Shown here piece after piece: positions 23,072-32,137 of a stretch of 46,244 nt of DNA. The DNA comes from Hyphomicrobiales bacterium. GTDB taxonomy: Bacteria > Pseudomonadota > Alphaproteobacteria > Rhizobiales > Beijerinckiaceae. The translations under genes and the position numbers were made by a program. The notes beneath the pieces are model-generated. The model searched no databases, had not been told where the DNA came from, and saw only the letters and a program-made list of their open reading frames with translations. The first letter of the stretch is position 1. Each line of letters opens with the position of its first letter. The stretch covers positions 1-46,244 of the forward strand of contig UCLR01000024.1 in assembly GCA_900473415.1 (NCBI GenBank), given 5' to 3'.

Positions 23072-25354
23072 ATGAAAGCCCTGACGCAAGGCCGCTATCT
23101 CGGCCGCGATGGCGAGGCCGCCTTGTTCGACCTCGGGCTCGGCCACACCCTGACCGTGCGCATCCTCGAAGGCGATATCGGCCGGGTGACTTTGAAGCCG
23201 ACCGAGGGCTATCGGCTCGACCGCGGCTGGTCGGTCGCGCCCGGCGGGCTGGAGCCACCCTATGCAGGGCGCCCGCGTGACGATCTCTCCGGCTTCGCCT
23301 GCCCACGCGTGAGCATCAGGGCGAGTGACGACAAGGTGGCCCTCACCACTGCCAGCCTCTGTGCCGAGATCACGCTTTCGCCCTTCGCCATCGCCTGGCA
23401 CCGCGCCGGCGAGGACAAGCCCTTCCTGCAGGATCGCACGACGCAGGCCTATCTCGTCTCGCCGCGCACCGGCGCGCTGGCCCATTTCATGGCGCGCGAC
23501 CATGCCGAGCGGCATTACGGCCTCGGCGACAAGGCCGGCCCTCTCGATCGGACCGGCCGGCGCTTTGCCATCGATGCCGTCGATCCCTGCGGCTTCGATG
23601 CCGAGCTTTCCGACCCGCTCTACAAGATGCTGCCCTTCTTCATCGTCGACGGGCCGGCGGGCGCGCATGGCCTGTTCTATGACAACCTCTCGACCGGCAG
23701 CGTCGATTTCGGCTGCACGCTGGACAACTACCACGGTCTCTTCCGCTCCTGGCAGGCCGACGACGGTGATCTCGACTATTACGTCATCGCCGGCCCGACC
23801 GTGCCGGATGTGGTGCGCCGCTTCTCCTGGCTGACTGGCGGGCAGGCCTTCGCGCCGCTCTGGTCCTTCGGCTTCGCCTGCACCTCGATGGCGATCGCCG
23901 ACGCGCCGGACGCTGACGCCCGCATCAGCGACTTCATCGCCAAATGCGAGGAGCATCGCATCCCCTGCGACAGCTTCCACTTCGGCTCGGGCTATACGCA
24001 GATCGGCCACCGTCGCTACGCCTTCAACTGGAACCACGACAAGTTCCCCGATCCAGCCGCGACACTCGGCCGGCTGCGGGATGTTGGCATGATGCCGGTC
24101 GCCAACCTCAAGCCCTGCCTGCTCGATGACCATCCCCGCCTCAAGGAGACGCTGGACGGCGGCTTCCTCGTCCGCGACGGCGAGACCGGGGAGCCGGCGG
24201 TCGCTCAGTTCTGGGACGGGCTCGGCTTCCACATTGACTTCACCCATCCGGAAGGCCGCGCCTGGTGGCGCCGCGGCATCGAGACGGCGCTGCTCGATCC
24301 CGGCTTCGCGACCGTCTGGAACGACAACAACGAATACGAGATCTGGGACGAGGACGCGCTCTGCAACGGCGACGGCCGCCCCTTCCGGCAGGCGCTGGCG
24401 CGCCCGGCCCAGGCGCTGCTGATGACCAAGCTCTCGCATGAGGCGCAAGCCGCCCGCCAGCCCGGCAAACGGCAATATGCGATCACGCGCGGCGGCTGCG
24501 CCGGCATCTCGCGCTATGCCCAGACCTGGTCCGGCGACAATGAGACCGCCTGGAAGACGCTGCGCTACAACCTGACGCAAGGCCTCAATATGAGCCTGTC
24601 CGGCATGTTCAGCATCGGTCACGATGTCGGCGGCTTCCACGGGCCTGCGCCGGGCCCCGAGCTCTTCGTGCGCTTCAACGAGTTCTGCAGCCTCTGGCCG
24701 CGGATGGTGATGAACTCGTGGAACGATGACGGCGTCGTCAACCTGCCCTGGATGTATCCGGAGATGGTGCCGCAGGTGCGCGAGGCGATCTCGCTGCGCT
24801 ATCGGTTCATGCCCTATCTCTACACGCAGATGTGGCGCGCCAGCCGCGATGGCACACCGGCCGTGCGCCCGCTGCTCTACGACTTCCCGCAGGATGCCGA
24901 GGCCGTGAAGACGGATGATGCCTTCATGCTGGGGCCGGACGTGCTGGTCGCGCCGGTGCTGGAGGAGGGCGCGCGCGAGCGCAGCGTCTACCTGCCGGGG
25001 CATGAGGGCGGCTGGTACGACTGGCATGAGGGCCGGCATTTCCCCGGTGGGGGCATGGCGACGGTCGCGGCCCCGCTCGGGCGCCTGCCGGTCTTCGTCC
25101 GCGCCGGCGCGCTGATCCCGCTCGGTTCTGCTTCCGGCATCGGCGATGAGCGCGAGCTCCTGGTCTGCGGCCTCGTCGAGGGCGCGAGCGGCGAGCTCTA
25201 CGAGGATGACGGCGAGACGAGCGAGTGGCGCGGCGCGGGTGCCACCGTCATCCGCTTCCACGTCCGCAACGGCGAGATTGACGTCCAGCAGGAAGGCAGG
25301 TCCGAGCTCGAGTTCAGCGAGATCGCGATCCGGCACCTGCCGGCGGGAGCCTGA
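23072..25354 (+). CDS. GH31 alpha-glucosidase
   Basis: The 760-residue enzyme lacks a signal peptide and should be cytoplasmic. The N-terminal beta-sandwich (1-250) contains HYGLGDKAGPLDRTGRRF, the TIM barrel follows with HFGSGYTQIGHRRYAFNWN, the nucleophile Asp418 in WNDNNEYEIW and the acid/base Asp489 in TWSGDNETAW. The later YRFMPYLYTQMWRAS and AGALIPLG segments and a C-terminal beta domain complete GH31. It should release glucose or a related sugar from the alpha-linked oligosaccharide brought in by the transporter. ATG 23072 lies 19 bases after the ATPase gene; the frame upstream overlaps it and is not real. Exact linkage preference (alpha-1,4, alpha-1,6 or xyloside) cannot be told. Confidence 0.88.
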   Translation: MKALTQGRYLGRDGEAALFDLGLGHTLTVRILEGDIGRVTLKPTEGYRLDRGWSVAPGGLEPPYAGRPRDDLSGFACPRVSIRASDDKVALTTASLCAEITLSPFAIAWHRAGEDKPFLQDRTTQAYLVSPRTGALAHFMARDHAERHYGLGDKAGPLDRTGRRFAIDAVDPCGFDAELSDPLYKMLPFFIVDGPAGAHGLFYDNLSTGSVDFGCTLDNYHGLFRSWQADDGDLDYYVIAGPTVPDVVRRFSWLTGGQAFAPLWSFGFACTSMAIADAPDADARISDFIAKCEEHRIPCDSFHFGSGYTQIGHRRYAFNWNHDKFPDPAATLGRLRDVGMMPVANLKPCLLDDHPRLKETLDGGFLVRDGETGEPAVAQFWDGLGFHIDFTHPEGRAWWRRGIETALLDPGFATVWNDNNEYEIWDEDALCNGDGRPFRQALARPAQALLMTKLSHEAQAARQPGKRQYAITRGGCAGISRYAQTWSGDNETAWKTLRYNLTQGLNMSLSGMFSIGHDVGGFHGPAPGPELFVRFNEFCSLWPRMVMNSWNDDGVVNLPWMYPEMVPQVREAISLRYRFMPYLYTQMWRASRDGTPAVRPLLYDFPQDAEAVKTDDAFMLGPDVLVAPVLEEGARERSVYLPGHEGGWYDWHEGRHFPGGGMATVAAPLGRLPVFVRAGALIPLGSASGIGDERELLVCGLVEGASGELYEDDGETSEWRGAGATVIRFHVRNGEIDVQQEGRSELEFSEIAIRHLPAGA

Positions 25355-25357
25355 TCC

Positions 25358-25449
25358 GTCATGCTCGGGCTTGCCTCGAGCATCTCCTGCCGAAGGAGGC
25401 TCGGGTGTCTCGTCTTGCCTGAGATTCTCGGGGCAAGCCCGAGAATGAC
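25358..25449. repeat. Long imperfect palindrome between convergent genes (REP-like)
   Basis: GTCATGCTCGGGCTTGCC (25358-25375) is matched in inverse by GGCAAGCCCGAGAATGAC (25432-25449) with one mismatch, with smaller hairpins inside. It fills the whole gap between the alpha-glucosidase and the SbmA-like transporter, which converge, so it may serve as a bidirectional terminator or be a mobile REP-type element. Confidence 0.65.
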
Positions 25450-25452
25450 GCC

Positions 25453-27285
25453 TTACGACGCCGCCTGATCCGGGTTGGTTTCGTCTGGCCCGGCCGGCTT
25501 GCGGCTCCGGAACAGTCGCCAGAGCGACCGGCCGATTGGGCGCGAGGTCATCTGCGCGCCGGCCGGGCGGCGTTCCAGCGTGATCTTCTGGTCGTGGAAT
25601 TCTTCCAGGCCCGGCCGGTGGCCCACGCTGATCAGCGTGGCCTCGGCAAGCTCGTCCTCGAACAGGCTGAGCAGCGCCTCCTGGCTGCCCTCGTCCAGGG
25701 CCGATGTCGCCTCGTCCATGATGATGATGTCGGGCTTCTGGATCAGCAGCCGGGCGAAGGCGACGCGCTGGCGCTCGCCGCCGGACAGGATCTTGTCCCA
25801 GTCCTCCTCTTCCTCGTTCAGGCGCCGTGCGAGATAGCCGAGGCCGCAGCGCTCCAGCGCTTCCCGGATGACCTTTTCCTCCACCTCCCGGCCTGAATCC
25901 GGATAGAGCAGGATCGAATGCAGCGTGCCGCGCGGCAGATAGGGCTTCTGCGGCACGAAGGCGACCGACTGGTCGCGCGGCAGCAGGATGCGGCCCGAGC
26001 CCCAGGGCCAGAGCCCGGCCAGCGCGCGGATCAGCGTGCTCTTGCCCGAGCCGCTCTCGCCTGCGATCAGCACCTTGGCGCCGTTCTGGATCTCGACGGT
26101 GGCGTCGGCGACGACGACGCGGCCGTTGCTATGGGCGAGCGAGAGGTTCTCGATATGGACGGCGCCGTCCTCGCTCTCGCCCATCTCTATCTGCGTGTCC
26201 TTCTCCATGATCGTGCCGATATCGAGCGCCTCCAGTTCCTCCATCAACTCGTCGACGCGTGTCACCGAGGCGAACCACTCCGCCAGCCGCACGACATTGT
26301 CGACGAACCAGATCAGCGCCGCCTGCACCGCGCTGAAGGCCGCGACGACCTGGACCACGGCGCCGAGCGTCACCGACCCCGCAAGAAACTTGGGCGCGAT
26401 CAGCAGCAGCGGCACGACAGGGAAGAGCGCGCTGTTGCTGTTGAGCACGAGTGCGATGACGCCCTGCCGGCGGGTGATCGCCAGCCAGGCCGCGACGACG
26501 CTGCCATAGTTCTCGATGACGGTGCTGCGTTCGTCGGCGTCGCCACGGATCAGCGCGACGCTTTCGGCATTCTCGCGTAGCCTTGTCATCTCGGCCCGAA
26601 AGCGCGCTTCCATCTCGTTCTTGTGCGCGACGAGCCCGACCAGCGGGCGCCCCGCCACATAGGCCGCGAAGGAGGCGATGGCCGCATAGAGGATCGCGGC
26701 GAAGGCCATGTAGCTCGGGATCACGATCGTTGTGCCCCCAAGCGTGACCTCGGCGGAACCCGCGACCTGCCAGAGGATCGCGGCGAAGGTCGCCGCTGTC
26801 ACGAAGGCGGTGATCAGCCCGATGGCGAGCTCGACCAGTGGCTCGATGGCGAGCCGCACATCCTCGGCGATGCGGTATTCCGGGGCGGTCAGCTCCTTGG
26901 TCAGGAAGCCGAGGCGATAGTAGCGCTGGTCGGCGATCCACCAGCCGGCGAGGCCCCGCGTCAGGCTTTCGCGCCAGCGGGCCTGCAGCAGCATGCGGCT
27001 CACCACCAGCGCCGACATCGACAGGGCCGAGGCCACCAGCAGGAACGGCAGCCAGCCGGTCACCGCCCAGACGGCGCCGACATCGCGCTGCTCGAGTGCG
27101 TCGAAGAACCAGCGGTTCCAGCGGTTGATGCCGACGGCGCTCGCGATCTGCGCCGCAATGAAGAGAAGCACGGCTGCGGTCAGCCACCAGGCGCGCCAGC
27201 GTGTCGGTCCGCGCCAGAAGCGCAACGCGATACGGAAGAACTGCCGCATGCGCGAGCGCTCGGACGGAGGCGGGGATTCGGCCAT
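25453..27285 (-). CDS. SbmA/YddA-type ABC transporter, permease fused to ATPase
   Basis: The 610-residue half-transporter has an N-terminal membrane domain (about 25-330; segments near WWLTAAVLLFIAAQIAS, WLPFLLVASALSMSALVV, IGLITAFVTAATFAAILW) of the ABC_membrane_2 class, related to BacA/SbmA and YddA. The ATPase domain has Walker A GESGSGKST, FVPQKPYLPRGTLHSIL, signature LSGGERQRVAFARLL and Walker B IIIMDEATSALD. Members export or import peptides, cofactors or fatty acyl groups; the substrate is unknown here. ATG 27285 was chosen because GGGGAG lies nine bases upstream and the longer frame is serine/arginine-rich shadow. It stands alone, convergent with the sugar operon. Confidence 0.85.
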   Translation of the reverse strand: MAESPPPSERSRMRQFFRIALRFWRGPTRWRAWWLTAAVLLFIAAQIASAVGINRWNRWFFDALEQRDVGAVWAVTGWLPFLLVASALSMSALVVSRMLLQARWRESLTRGLAGWWIADQRYYRLGFLTKELTAPEYRIAEDVRLAIEPLVELAIGLITAFVTAATFAAILWQVAGSAEVTLGGTTIVIPSYMAFAAILYAAIASFAAYVAGRPLVGLVAHKNEMEARFRAEMTRLRENAESVALIRGDADERSTVIENYGSVVAAWLAITRRQGVIALVLNSNSALFPVVPLLLIAPKFLAGSVTLGAVVQVVAAFSAVQAALIWFVDNVVRLAEWFASVTRVDELMEELEALDIGTIMEKDTQIEMGESEDGAVHIENLSLAHSNGRVVVADATVEIQNGAKVLIAGESGSGKSTLIRALAGLWPWGSGRILLPRDQSVAFVPQKPYLPRGTLHSILLYPDSGREVEEKVIREALERCGLGYLARRLNEEEEDWDKILSGGERQRVAFARLLIQKPDIIIMDEATSALDEGSQEALLSLFEDELAEATLISVGHRPGLEEFHDQKITLERRPAGAQMTSRPIGRSLWRLFRSRKPAGPDETNPDQAAS

Positions 27286-27323
27286 GCCACAAGTCTCCCC
27301 GCTACTCTCAAGGTCGGGCTGAA

Positions 27324-27364
27324 ACGTTTCGGGCGGGACGATGCTGTCCCGCCCTCTGAAACGT
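27324..27364 (-). terminator. Strong hairpin at the end of the Liv/monooxygenase operon
   Basis: ACGTTTC+GGGCGGGAC (27324-27339) pairs with GTCCCGCCC and, after a 3-base bulge, GAAACGT (27346-27364): a 16-bp stem with a 6-base loop. It lies 40 bases past the AhpD-like gene's stop. No T-run follows, so it may be rho-assisted or an RNA-stability element, but it is well placed to separate this operon from the transporter gene downstream. Confidence 0.6.
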
Positions 27365-27403
27365 GGCGCCGGGCGGCGCGGTTCCGACCTTGGTGCGCGA
27401 GGC

Positions 27404-28003
27404 TCAGCCGATCTCCGGCTCGCCGAGCGAAAGCATGAGCCTGTTCGCCCAGTTGAAGAACGCGGCGGCGTGGATGACGTCCGAGATGGCGAGATCGTCG
27501 AGGCCGAGATCGCGCAGCTTGCGGACATGCTCGGGCCCGAAGGCGATCGGCGTCGCGGTAAGCGCGACCGAGGCCTCGATCACGGCGTTCCAGAGCGGGT
27601 CGATATCGACGCCGGTGCCCTCGTCGAGCAGGCGCTGCACATCCTCGCGCCGCTTCGAGAAGGTGCTGGCGAAGCGGGCATGGACCGAGGCGCAATAGAT
27701 GCAGCCATTGCTGCGCGAGGCCGCTGCCGCCGCCAACTCCCGTTCCGCGCGGCCCAGGCCGGAGCGCGTGTTGTAGAAGATGTCCTTGTCCGCAAGGGTG
27801 CGGGCCCTGAGGATGTCCGGATCATGCGCCAGAAGCCGGAAGTACGGGCTCTTGGCGCGGGCGATATCGACCAGACCTTCCTTCTGGCGCTCGGTCAGAG
27901 CCTCCTCGGGAACCGGATCGAGCCAGGCATTCCAGCCGAGTTCGGCCTGGGTGAAGGCGTTCGGCGCGGTCTTGGCCGGGCGGTCGAGCGTGGTGCTGCT
28001 CAT
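27404..28003 (-). CDS. AhpD-like alkylhydroperoxidase domain protein (Avi_7169-like)
   Basis: The 199-residue protein has an AhpD/CMD fold with the redox motif CIYCASVH (Cys101, Cys104, His108), followed by ARFASTFSKRREDVQRLL. A second conserved stretch is LDDLAISDVIHAAAFFNWANRL. The paired cysteines and histidine match active alkylhydroperoxide reductase of the AhpD type, which reduces peroxides with electrons from a dihydrolipoyl partner. From memory, NCBI has an Avi_7169 family of such proteins that are found next to Avi_7170 CMD proteins and a luciferase-like monooxygenase, exactly as here. It is the last gene of the operon and starts at ATG 28003 with GGAG upstream. Confidence 0.85.
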   Translation of the reverse strand: MSSTTLDRPAKTAPNAFTQAELGWNAWLDPVPEEALTERQKEGLVDIARAKSPYFRLLAHDPDILRARTLADKDIFYNTRSGLGRAERELAAAAASRSNGCIYCASVHARFASTFSKRREDVQRLLDEGTGVDIDPLWNAVIEASVALTATPIAFGPEHVRKLRDLGLDDLAISDVIHAAAFFNWANRLMLSLGEPEIG

Positions 28004-28025
28004 AGGGGTGCTCCGTGATCGCGTG

Positions 28026-28631
28026 TCAGACGCCGAGCGCGTGCAGGCCAAGAACCTGCAGACCATGCGCGGCGCGGATCTGGAAGGAGAGATAGGCGAC
28101 GATCTGCGAGAGCGTCACGATGGCCGACGTGCTCCAGCCGGCGGCCTTGAGCGGGGCAAAGTCGCTTTCCTTCGCATCGCGCAGGTGGAAGACGAGCTGG
28201 TGCGTGTGTTCGAGCGCGGTGGTGAGGCGCTCACCCAGCGCGGCACGGTCTGCGGCCTCGACCTTGAAGATCGGTCCGGCCACATCCTCCCGCGACAGCG
28301 GCCCCGGCGGGTACGCGCCATAGGGGCCCTTGGTCGCGCCCCGTTCCGCCTGCCTGCGGATGAGCCCGGCGAGCTTGCCTCCCTCCGGTTCCGCTTCGAG
28401 CAGGCCAAGATAGTACTCCGCGGCCGGGCCGCCATGCAGCAGCGCGACGAAGCTCGCGACAGCCAGCCGGTCGCTCTGGGCGATGCCGGTCTCGTCGGGG
28501 GCTTCGAACAGGGCAGCATAGCTCGCCTGAACATTGTCCCGCGTCTGCGGGCGCTCGCGCCGCAGCGTGTCGAGGGCCGAGCCGGGGGCGACGCCGGCGA
28601 GGCCGTCGAGGACGTCGGTGGTTTGAGTCAT
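28026..28631 (-). CDS. CMD domain protein without cysteines (Avi_7170-like)
   Basis: The 201-residue product resembles the AhpD/CMD fold: VLDGLAGVAPGSALDTLRRERP opens it, SDRLAVASFVALLHGGPAAEYYLGLL forms the first helical pair, and LKAAGWSTSAIVTLSQIVAYLSFQIRAAHGLQVL the conserved last helices. No cysteine occurs anywhere, so it cannot work by the CxxC mechanism. It is probably the non-catalytic or differently catalytic partner of the CxxC protein 22 bases downstream. ATG 28631 has GAGG eight bases upstream; GTG 28637 would add two residues. Confidence 0.8.
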   Translation of the reverse strand: MTQTTDVLDGLAGVAPGSALDTLRRERPQTRDNVQASYAALFEAPDETGIAQSDRLAVASFVALLHGGPAAEYYLGLLEAEPEGGKLAGLIRRQAERGATKGPYGAYPPGPLSREDVAGPIFKVEAADRAALGERLTTALEHTHQLVFHLRDAKESDFAPLKAAGWSTSAIVTLSQIVAYLSFQIRAAHGLQVLGLHALGV

Positions 28632-28641
28632 GGGCACAACC

Positions 28642-29673
28642 TCACGCGTTGATGGCGACCGGCCGGGGCCGGGACGTTTTCCAGCCGAGCGCTGGCGCGA
28701 CCTGCTCGGCGGTGAGCTCGATCGAGCGCAGGATCTGTGGATGGGGCGGGTCGACCGAGTGGACCTGGAAGACCACGTCGGTGGCGCGCGGGATCACCGT
28801 GTCGGCGGCGAGCGAGGCGATGACGTCCTCGGGCGCGCCGACATGGGTGTCCAGCGAGCGGATCAGCCCCTCCAGGCTGCGGTCGGCGATGCGATGGCCG
28901 CTGGCAATGAAGCGTTCGAGCACGCGGTTGAGGCCGATCTCGGCGAGCCTCAGCGCCTCGTCCCGGTCGTCGGCGACGAAGAGCGAGCGCGATGCCATGA
29001 TGCGTGGCTCGACGCCCTTCGGCAGGTTGGCGAGATAGGCATCGACGATCGGATGCTGGATCTCGTTCAGCGTCGCCTGTGGCGCCTCGGCACTGCGTGG
29101 CTGGGTGCGCGAGAGCATCAGGCCGGCGCCGGCCTTGCCGATCCGCTCGGCGCCCGCGACCGAGAAGGTGGCGTGCCATGTGCGCTTGGGCAGCGTGCCT
29201 GCCTCCGGATAGAGCCGGTTCTCGTCATGGCCGAGCGCCGCGCCGCTCCAGGCTTCGTGCAGCTTGGCGAGCTTCTGCGCGAAGACCTCGGTGCGCTGCT
29301 CCTTCTCGATGCCGAAGGCTAGGAAGGATTCAGGCGTCGCGCCCGTGCCGAGGCCGACTTCGAGCCGCCCGCCCGAGAGCAGGTCGACTACGACGGTGTC
29401 CTCGGCCGCCCGGACCGGGTCTTCCATCGGCAGGATGATGATGCCGGTGCCGAGCCGGATCCGGCTGGTGCGGGCCGCGACATAGGCCAGGAAGGGCAGG
29501 GGCGAGGGCAGGCCGCCCTCGTCGCGATGGAAATGGTGCTGCGCGATCCAGGCGCTATCGAACCCGTGCCGCTCGGCATGGACGATCTGCTCGGCGGCGA
29601 AGCGGTAGCGGTCGGCTGCCGATGCGTCGTCGAGGAGGCGGGTGAAGAAGCCGAGGCGTTTCTCGCTGCTCAT
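28642..29673 (-). CDS. Luciferase-like FMN-dependent monooxygenase (LLM class)
   Basis: The 343-residue enzyme has the LLM TIM barrel: LGFFTRLLDD at the start, AEQIVHAERHGFDSAWIAQHHFHRDEGG, TSRIRLGTGIIILPMEDPVRAAEDTVVVDLLSGGRLEVGLGTG, and ERIGKAGAGLMLSRTQ. These match the two-component flavin monooxygenase family that uses reduced FMN and oxygen; the genomic partners fit the KPN_01858-type subgroup (name from memory). No flavin reductase is encoded nearby, so reduced FMN must come from elsewhere. It should oxidise a small imported compound, perhaps opening a C-S, C-N or C-C bond. ATG 29673 starts 16 bases after the VOC gene ends. Confidence 0.85.
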   Translation of the reverse strand: MSSEKRLGFFTRLLDDASAADRYRFAAEQIVHAERHGFDSAWIAQHHFHRDEGGLPSPLPFLAYVAARTSRIRLGTGIIILPMEDPVRAAEDTVVVDLLSGGRLEVGLGTGATPESFLAFGIEKEQRTEVFAQKLAKLHEAWSGAALGHDENRLYPEAGTLPKRTWHATFSVAGAERIGKAGAGLMLSRTQPRSAEAPQATLNEIQHPIVDAYLANLPKGVEPRIMASRSLFVADDRDEALRLAEIGLNRVLERFIASGHRIADRSLEGLIRSLDTHVGAPEDVIASLAADTVIPRATDVVFQVHSVDPPHPQILRSIELTAEQVAPALGWKTSRPRPVAINA

Positions 29674-29689
29674 CGCTATACGTGACCTT

Positions 29690-30466
29690 TCAGGCGCCTG
29701 CCGCGGCCAACTGCGAGGCCGGCTGCGTGCTGGACTGGGAGGCGGTGCCGACACCGGCGAACGACAGGCCGAACAGCCCCTGGCCGCGACGGGCGAGGCG
29801 CTCGGCCACCTTGCCGACGCCGGGCTGTTCCGGTGTGAGCAGGGTGAGGCGCGTCGGGCCGATATCGAGGAAGGCGGCGACCGCATCGAGTCCCGGCAGG
29901 GGGCCGGCAAAGGTGGCCGACTTGCCCGTCAGCGCTTCCCAGCGCCGGACCGAGGCTTCGAGGTCGTCGACCGCAATGCTGATGCCGGAGAAGCCGGTCG
30001 CGCCATTGGCATGGCGCGGGGCCGCCGGAACGCGCAGATCCCGCTTCGTCACGTCGAAGCAGAAGAAGGGCAGGTCGGTCTGCTCGGGGCGCGCGGTGCG
30101 CCAGATCAGCGTTTCGCCATCGGGCCGCTTGCGGCCGCCATCCTGCGGGGGCTCGTAGCCGAGCTGCGCCTCGCCGGCCTGCACCAGCACGGAATCGAGG
30201 TCCTCCGGCAGCAAGGCGAGGTCGATCGGGCCGGGCCCGTCGCTCTGGAGCACGCGCCACCAGAAGAAATCCTGCTGCGGCACGGGGAAGGCGATGATCT
30301 CGATATAGGCGCCGTCCGGGAACAGGACGAGCGCGTTGATGCTGCCGCGCGGATGCGTGCCGCCGGGTTCCACCGTGAAGCCGCGCCCGCGCCATTCGGC
30401 GATGGTACGGTCGAGATTGTCGGTGACGATGACCGCGTGGTCGATGCGTAGGTTCTGCTTGCTCAT
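29690..30466 (-). CDS. Glyoxalase-like VOC superfamily protein
   Basis: The 258-residue product starts MSKQNLRIDHAVIVTDNLD, a VOC first strand with metal-ligand-like His10, followed by RGFTVEPGGTHPRGSINALVLF, GAYIEIIAF and a second module around FSGISIAVDDLEASVRRWEALTG. This fits the glyoxalase-like domain proteins (PF13468 type). It may act on an oxygenated or aldehyde product of the monooxygenase encoded downstream, or as an isomerase or lyase; the reaction is not known. Its ATG overlaps the stop codon of livF as ATGA, tying the enzyme to the transporter. Confidence 0.82.
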   Translation of the reverse strand: MSKQNLRIDHAVIVTDNLDRTIAEWRGRGFTVEPGGTHPRGSINALVLFPDGAYIEIIAFPVPQQDFFWWRVLQSDGPGPIDLALLPEDLDSVLVQAGEAQLGYEPPQDGGRKRPDGETLIWRTARPEQTDLPFFCFDVTKRDLRVPAAPRHANGATGFSGISIAVDDLEASVRRWEALTGKSATFAGPLPGLDAVAAFLDIGPTRLTLLTPEQPGVGKVAERLARRGQGLFGLSFAGVGTASQSSTQPASQLAAAGA

Positions 30467-31203
30467 GCTGCCTCCGCGCCGCCGAGATAGGCATCCCTGA
30501 TCCTCGTATCGACCAGGAGATCGGCGGCCTTGCCTTCGAGCACGATGCGTCCGGTCTGCAGCACATAACCACGATGGGCGATCTGCAGCGCCAGGCTCGC
30601 ATTCTGCTCGACCATGAAAATCGCGACGCCCTGGCCGTTGATGTCGCGGATGAGTTCGAGGACGCGTTCGACCCAGAGCGGGGAGAGGCCCATGGTCGGC
30701 TCGTCCATGATGACGACGCGCGGCCGGCCCATCAGGGCGCGCGCCATCGCCACCATCTGCTGCTCGCCGCCGGAGAGCGTGCCGGCCTGCTGGTTGAGCC
30801 GCTGCCCGACGCGCGGGAAGAGCGTCAGCACGCGCTCGAGATCGGCGGCGATGCCGTCCTTGTCGTTGCGGATGAAGGCGCCCATCAGCAGGTTTTCGCG
30901 TACGCTCATCGCCCCGAAGAGGCGGCGTGCTTCCGGCACCGTACCGACGCCAAGCCGCACGATTTCCGGCGTCTTGAGCTTCAAGGTCGAGACGCCGTCG
31001 ACGCGCACATCGCCCGCGGCGGGCTTCACCAGCCCGAGGATGATCTTCATCGTCGTCGACTTGCCGCTGGCATTGCCGCCGAGCAGGCTGACGATCTCAC
31101 CCTTGCCGACATGCAGCGAGAGCCCGAAATGGGCCTGAACCGGGCCGTAGAAGGTGTCGATCGCGTCGAGTTCGAGGATCGGGTTGTCTGTCGTGTTCGT
31201 CAT
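30463..31203 (-). CDS. Branched-chain-type ABC transporter ATPase (LivF-like)
   Basis: The 246-residue ATPase has Walker A GGNASGKST, signature [15 protein letters not shown] and Walker B VVIMDEPTMGLSP, with IFMVEQNASLALQIAHRGYVLQTGRI at the end; the VEQN..AL and YVL..G phrases mark the LivF group. It would pair with the LivG ATPase encoded 11 bases upstream to drive the fused LivHM permease. Substrates of such systems range from amino acids to amides, urea and aromatic acids; the monooxygenase genes behind it suggest something other than a protein amino acid. Confidence 0.88.
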   Translation of the reverse strand: MTNTTDNPILELDAIDTFYGPVQAHFGLSLHVGKGEIVSLLGGNASGKSTTMKIILGLVKPAAGDVRVDGVSTLKLKTPEIVRLGVGTVPEARRLFGAMSVRENLLMGAFIRNDKDGIAADLERVLTLFPRVGQRLNQQAGTLSGGEQQMVAMARALMGRPRVVIMDEPTMGLSPLWVERVLELIRDINGQGVAIFMVEQNASLALQIAHRGYVLQTGRIVLEGKAADLLVDTRIRDAYLGGAEAA

Positions 31204-31214
31204 CGGTTCGCCCT

Positions 31215-32126
<912 letters not shown>

Positions 32127-32137
32127 AGCGGCTCTCC

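Noticed and set aside
22937..25336. 799-codon minus-strand frame opposite the alpha-glucosidase
   Set aside because: It lies over GH31 coding sequence with both catalytic motifs on the other strand and has no recognisable domain.
28642..29910. Longer monooxygenase start at 29910
   Set aside because: The added 79 residues overlap the VOC gene on the same strand in another frame and are serine/proline/arginine-rich shadow sequence; ATG 29673 begins the true LLM fold.
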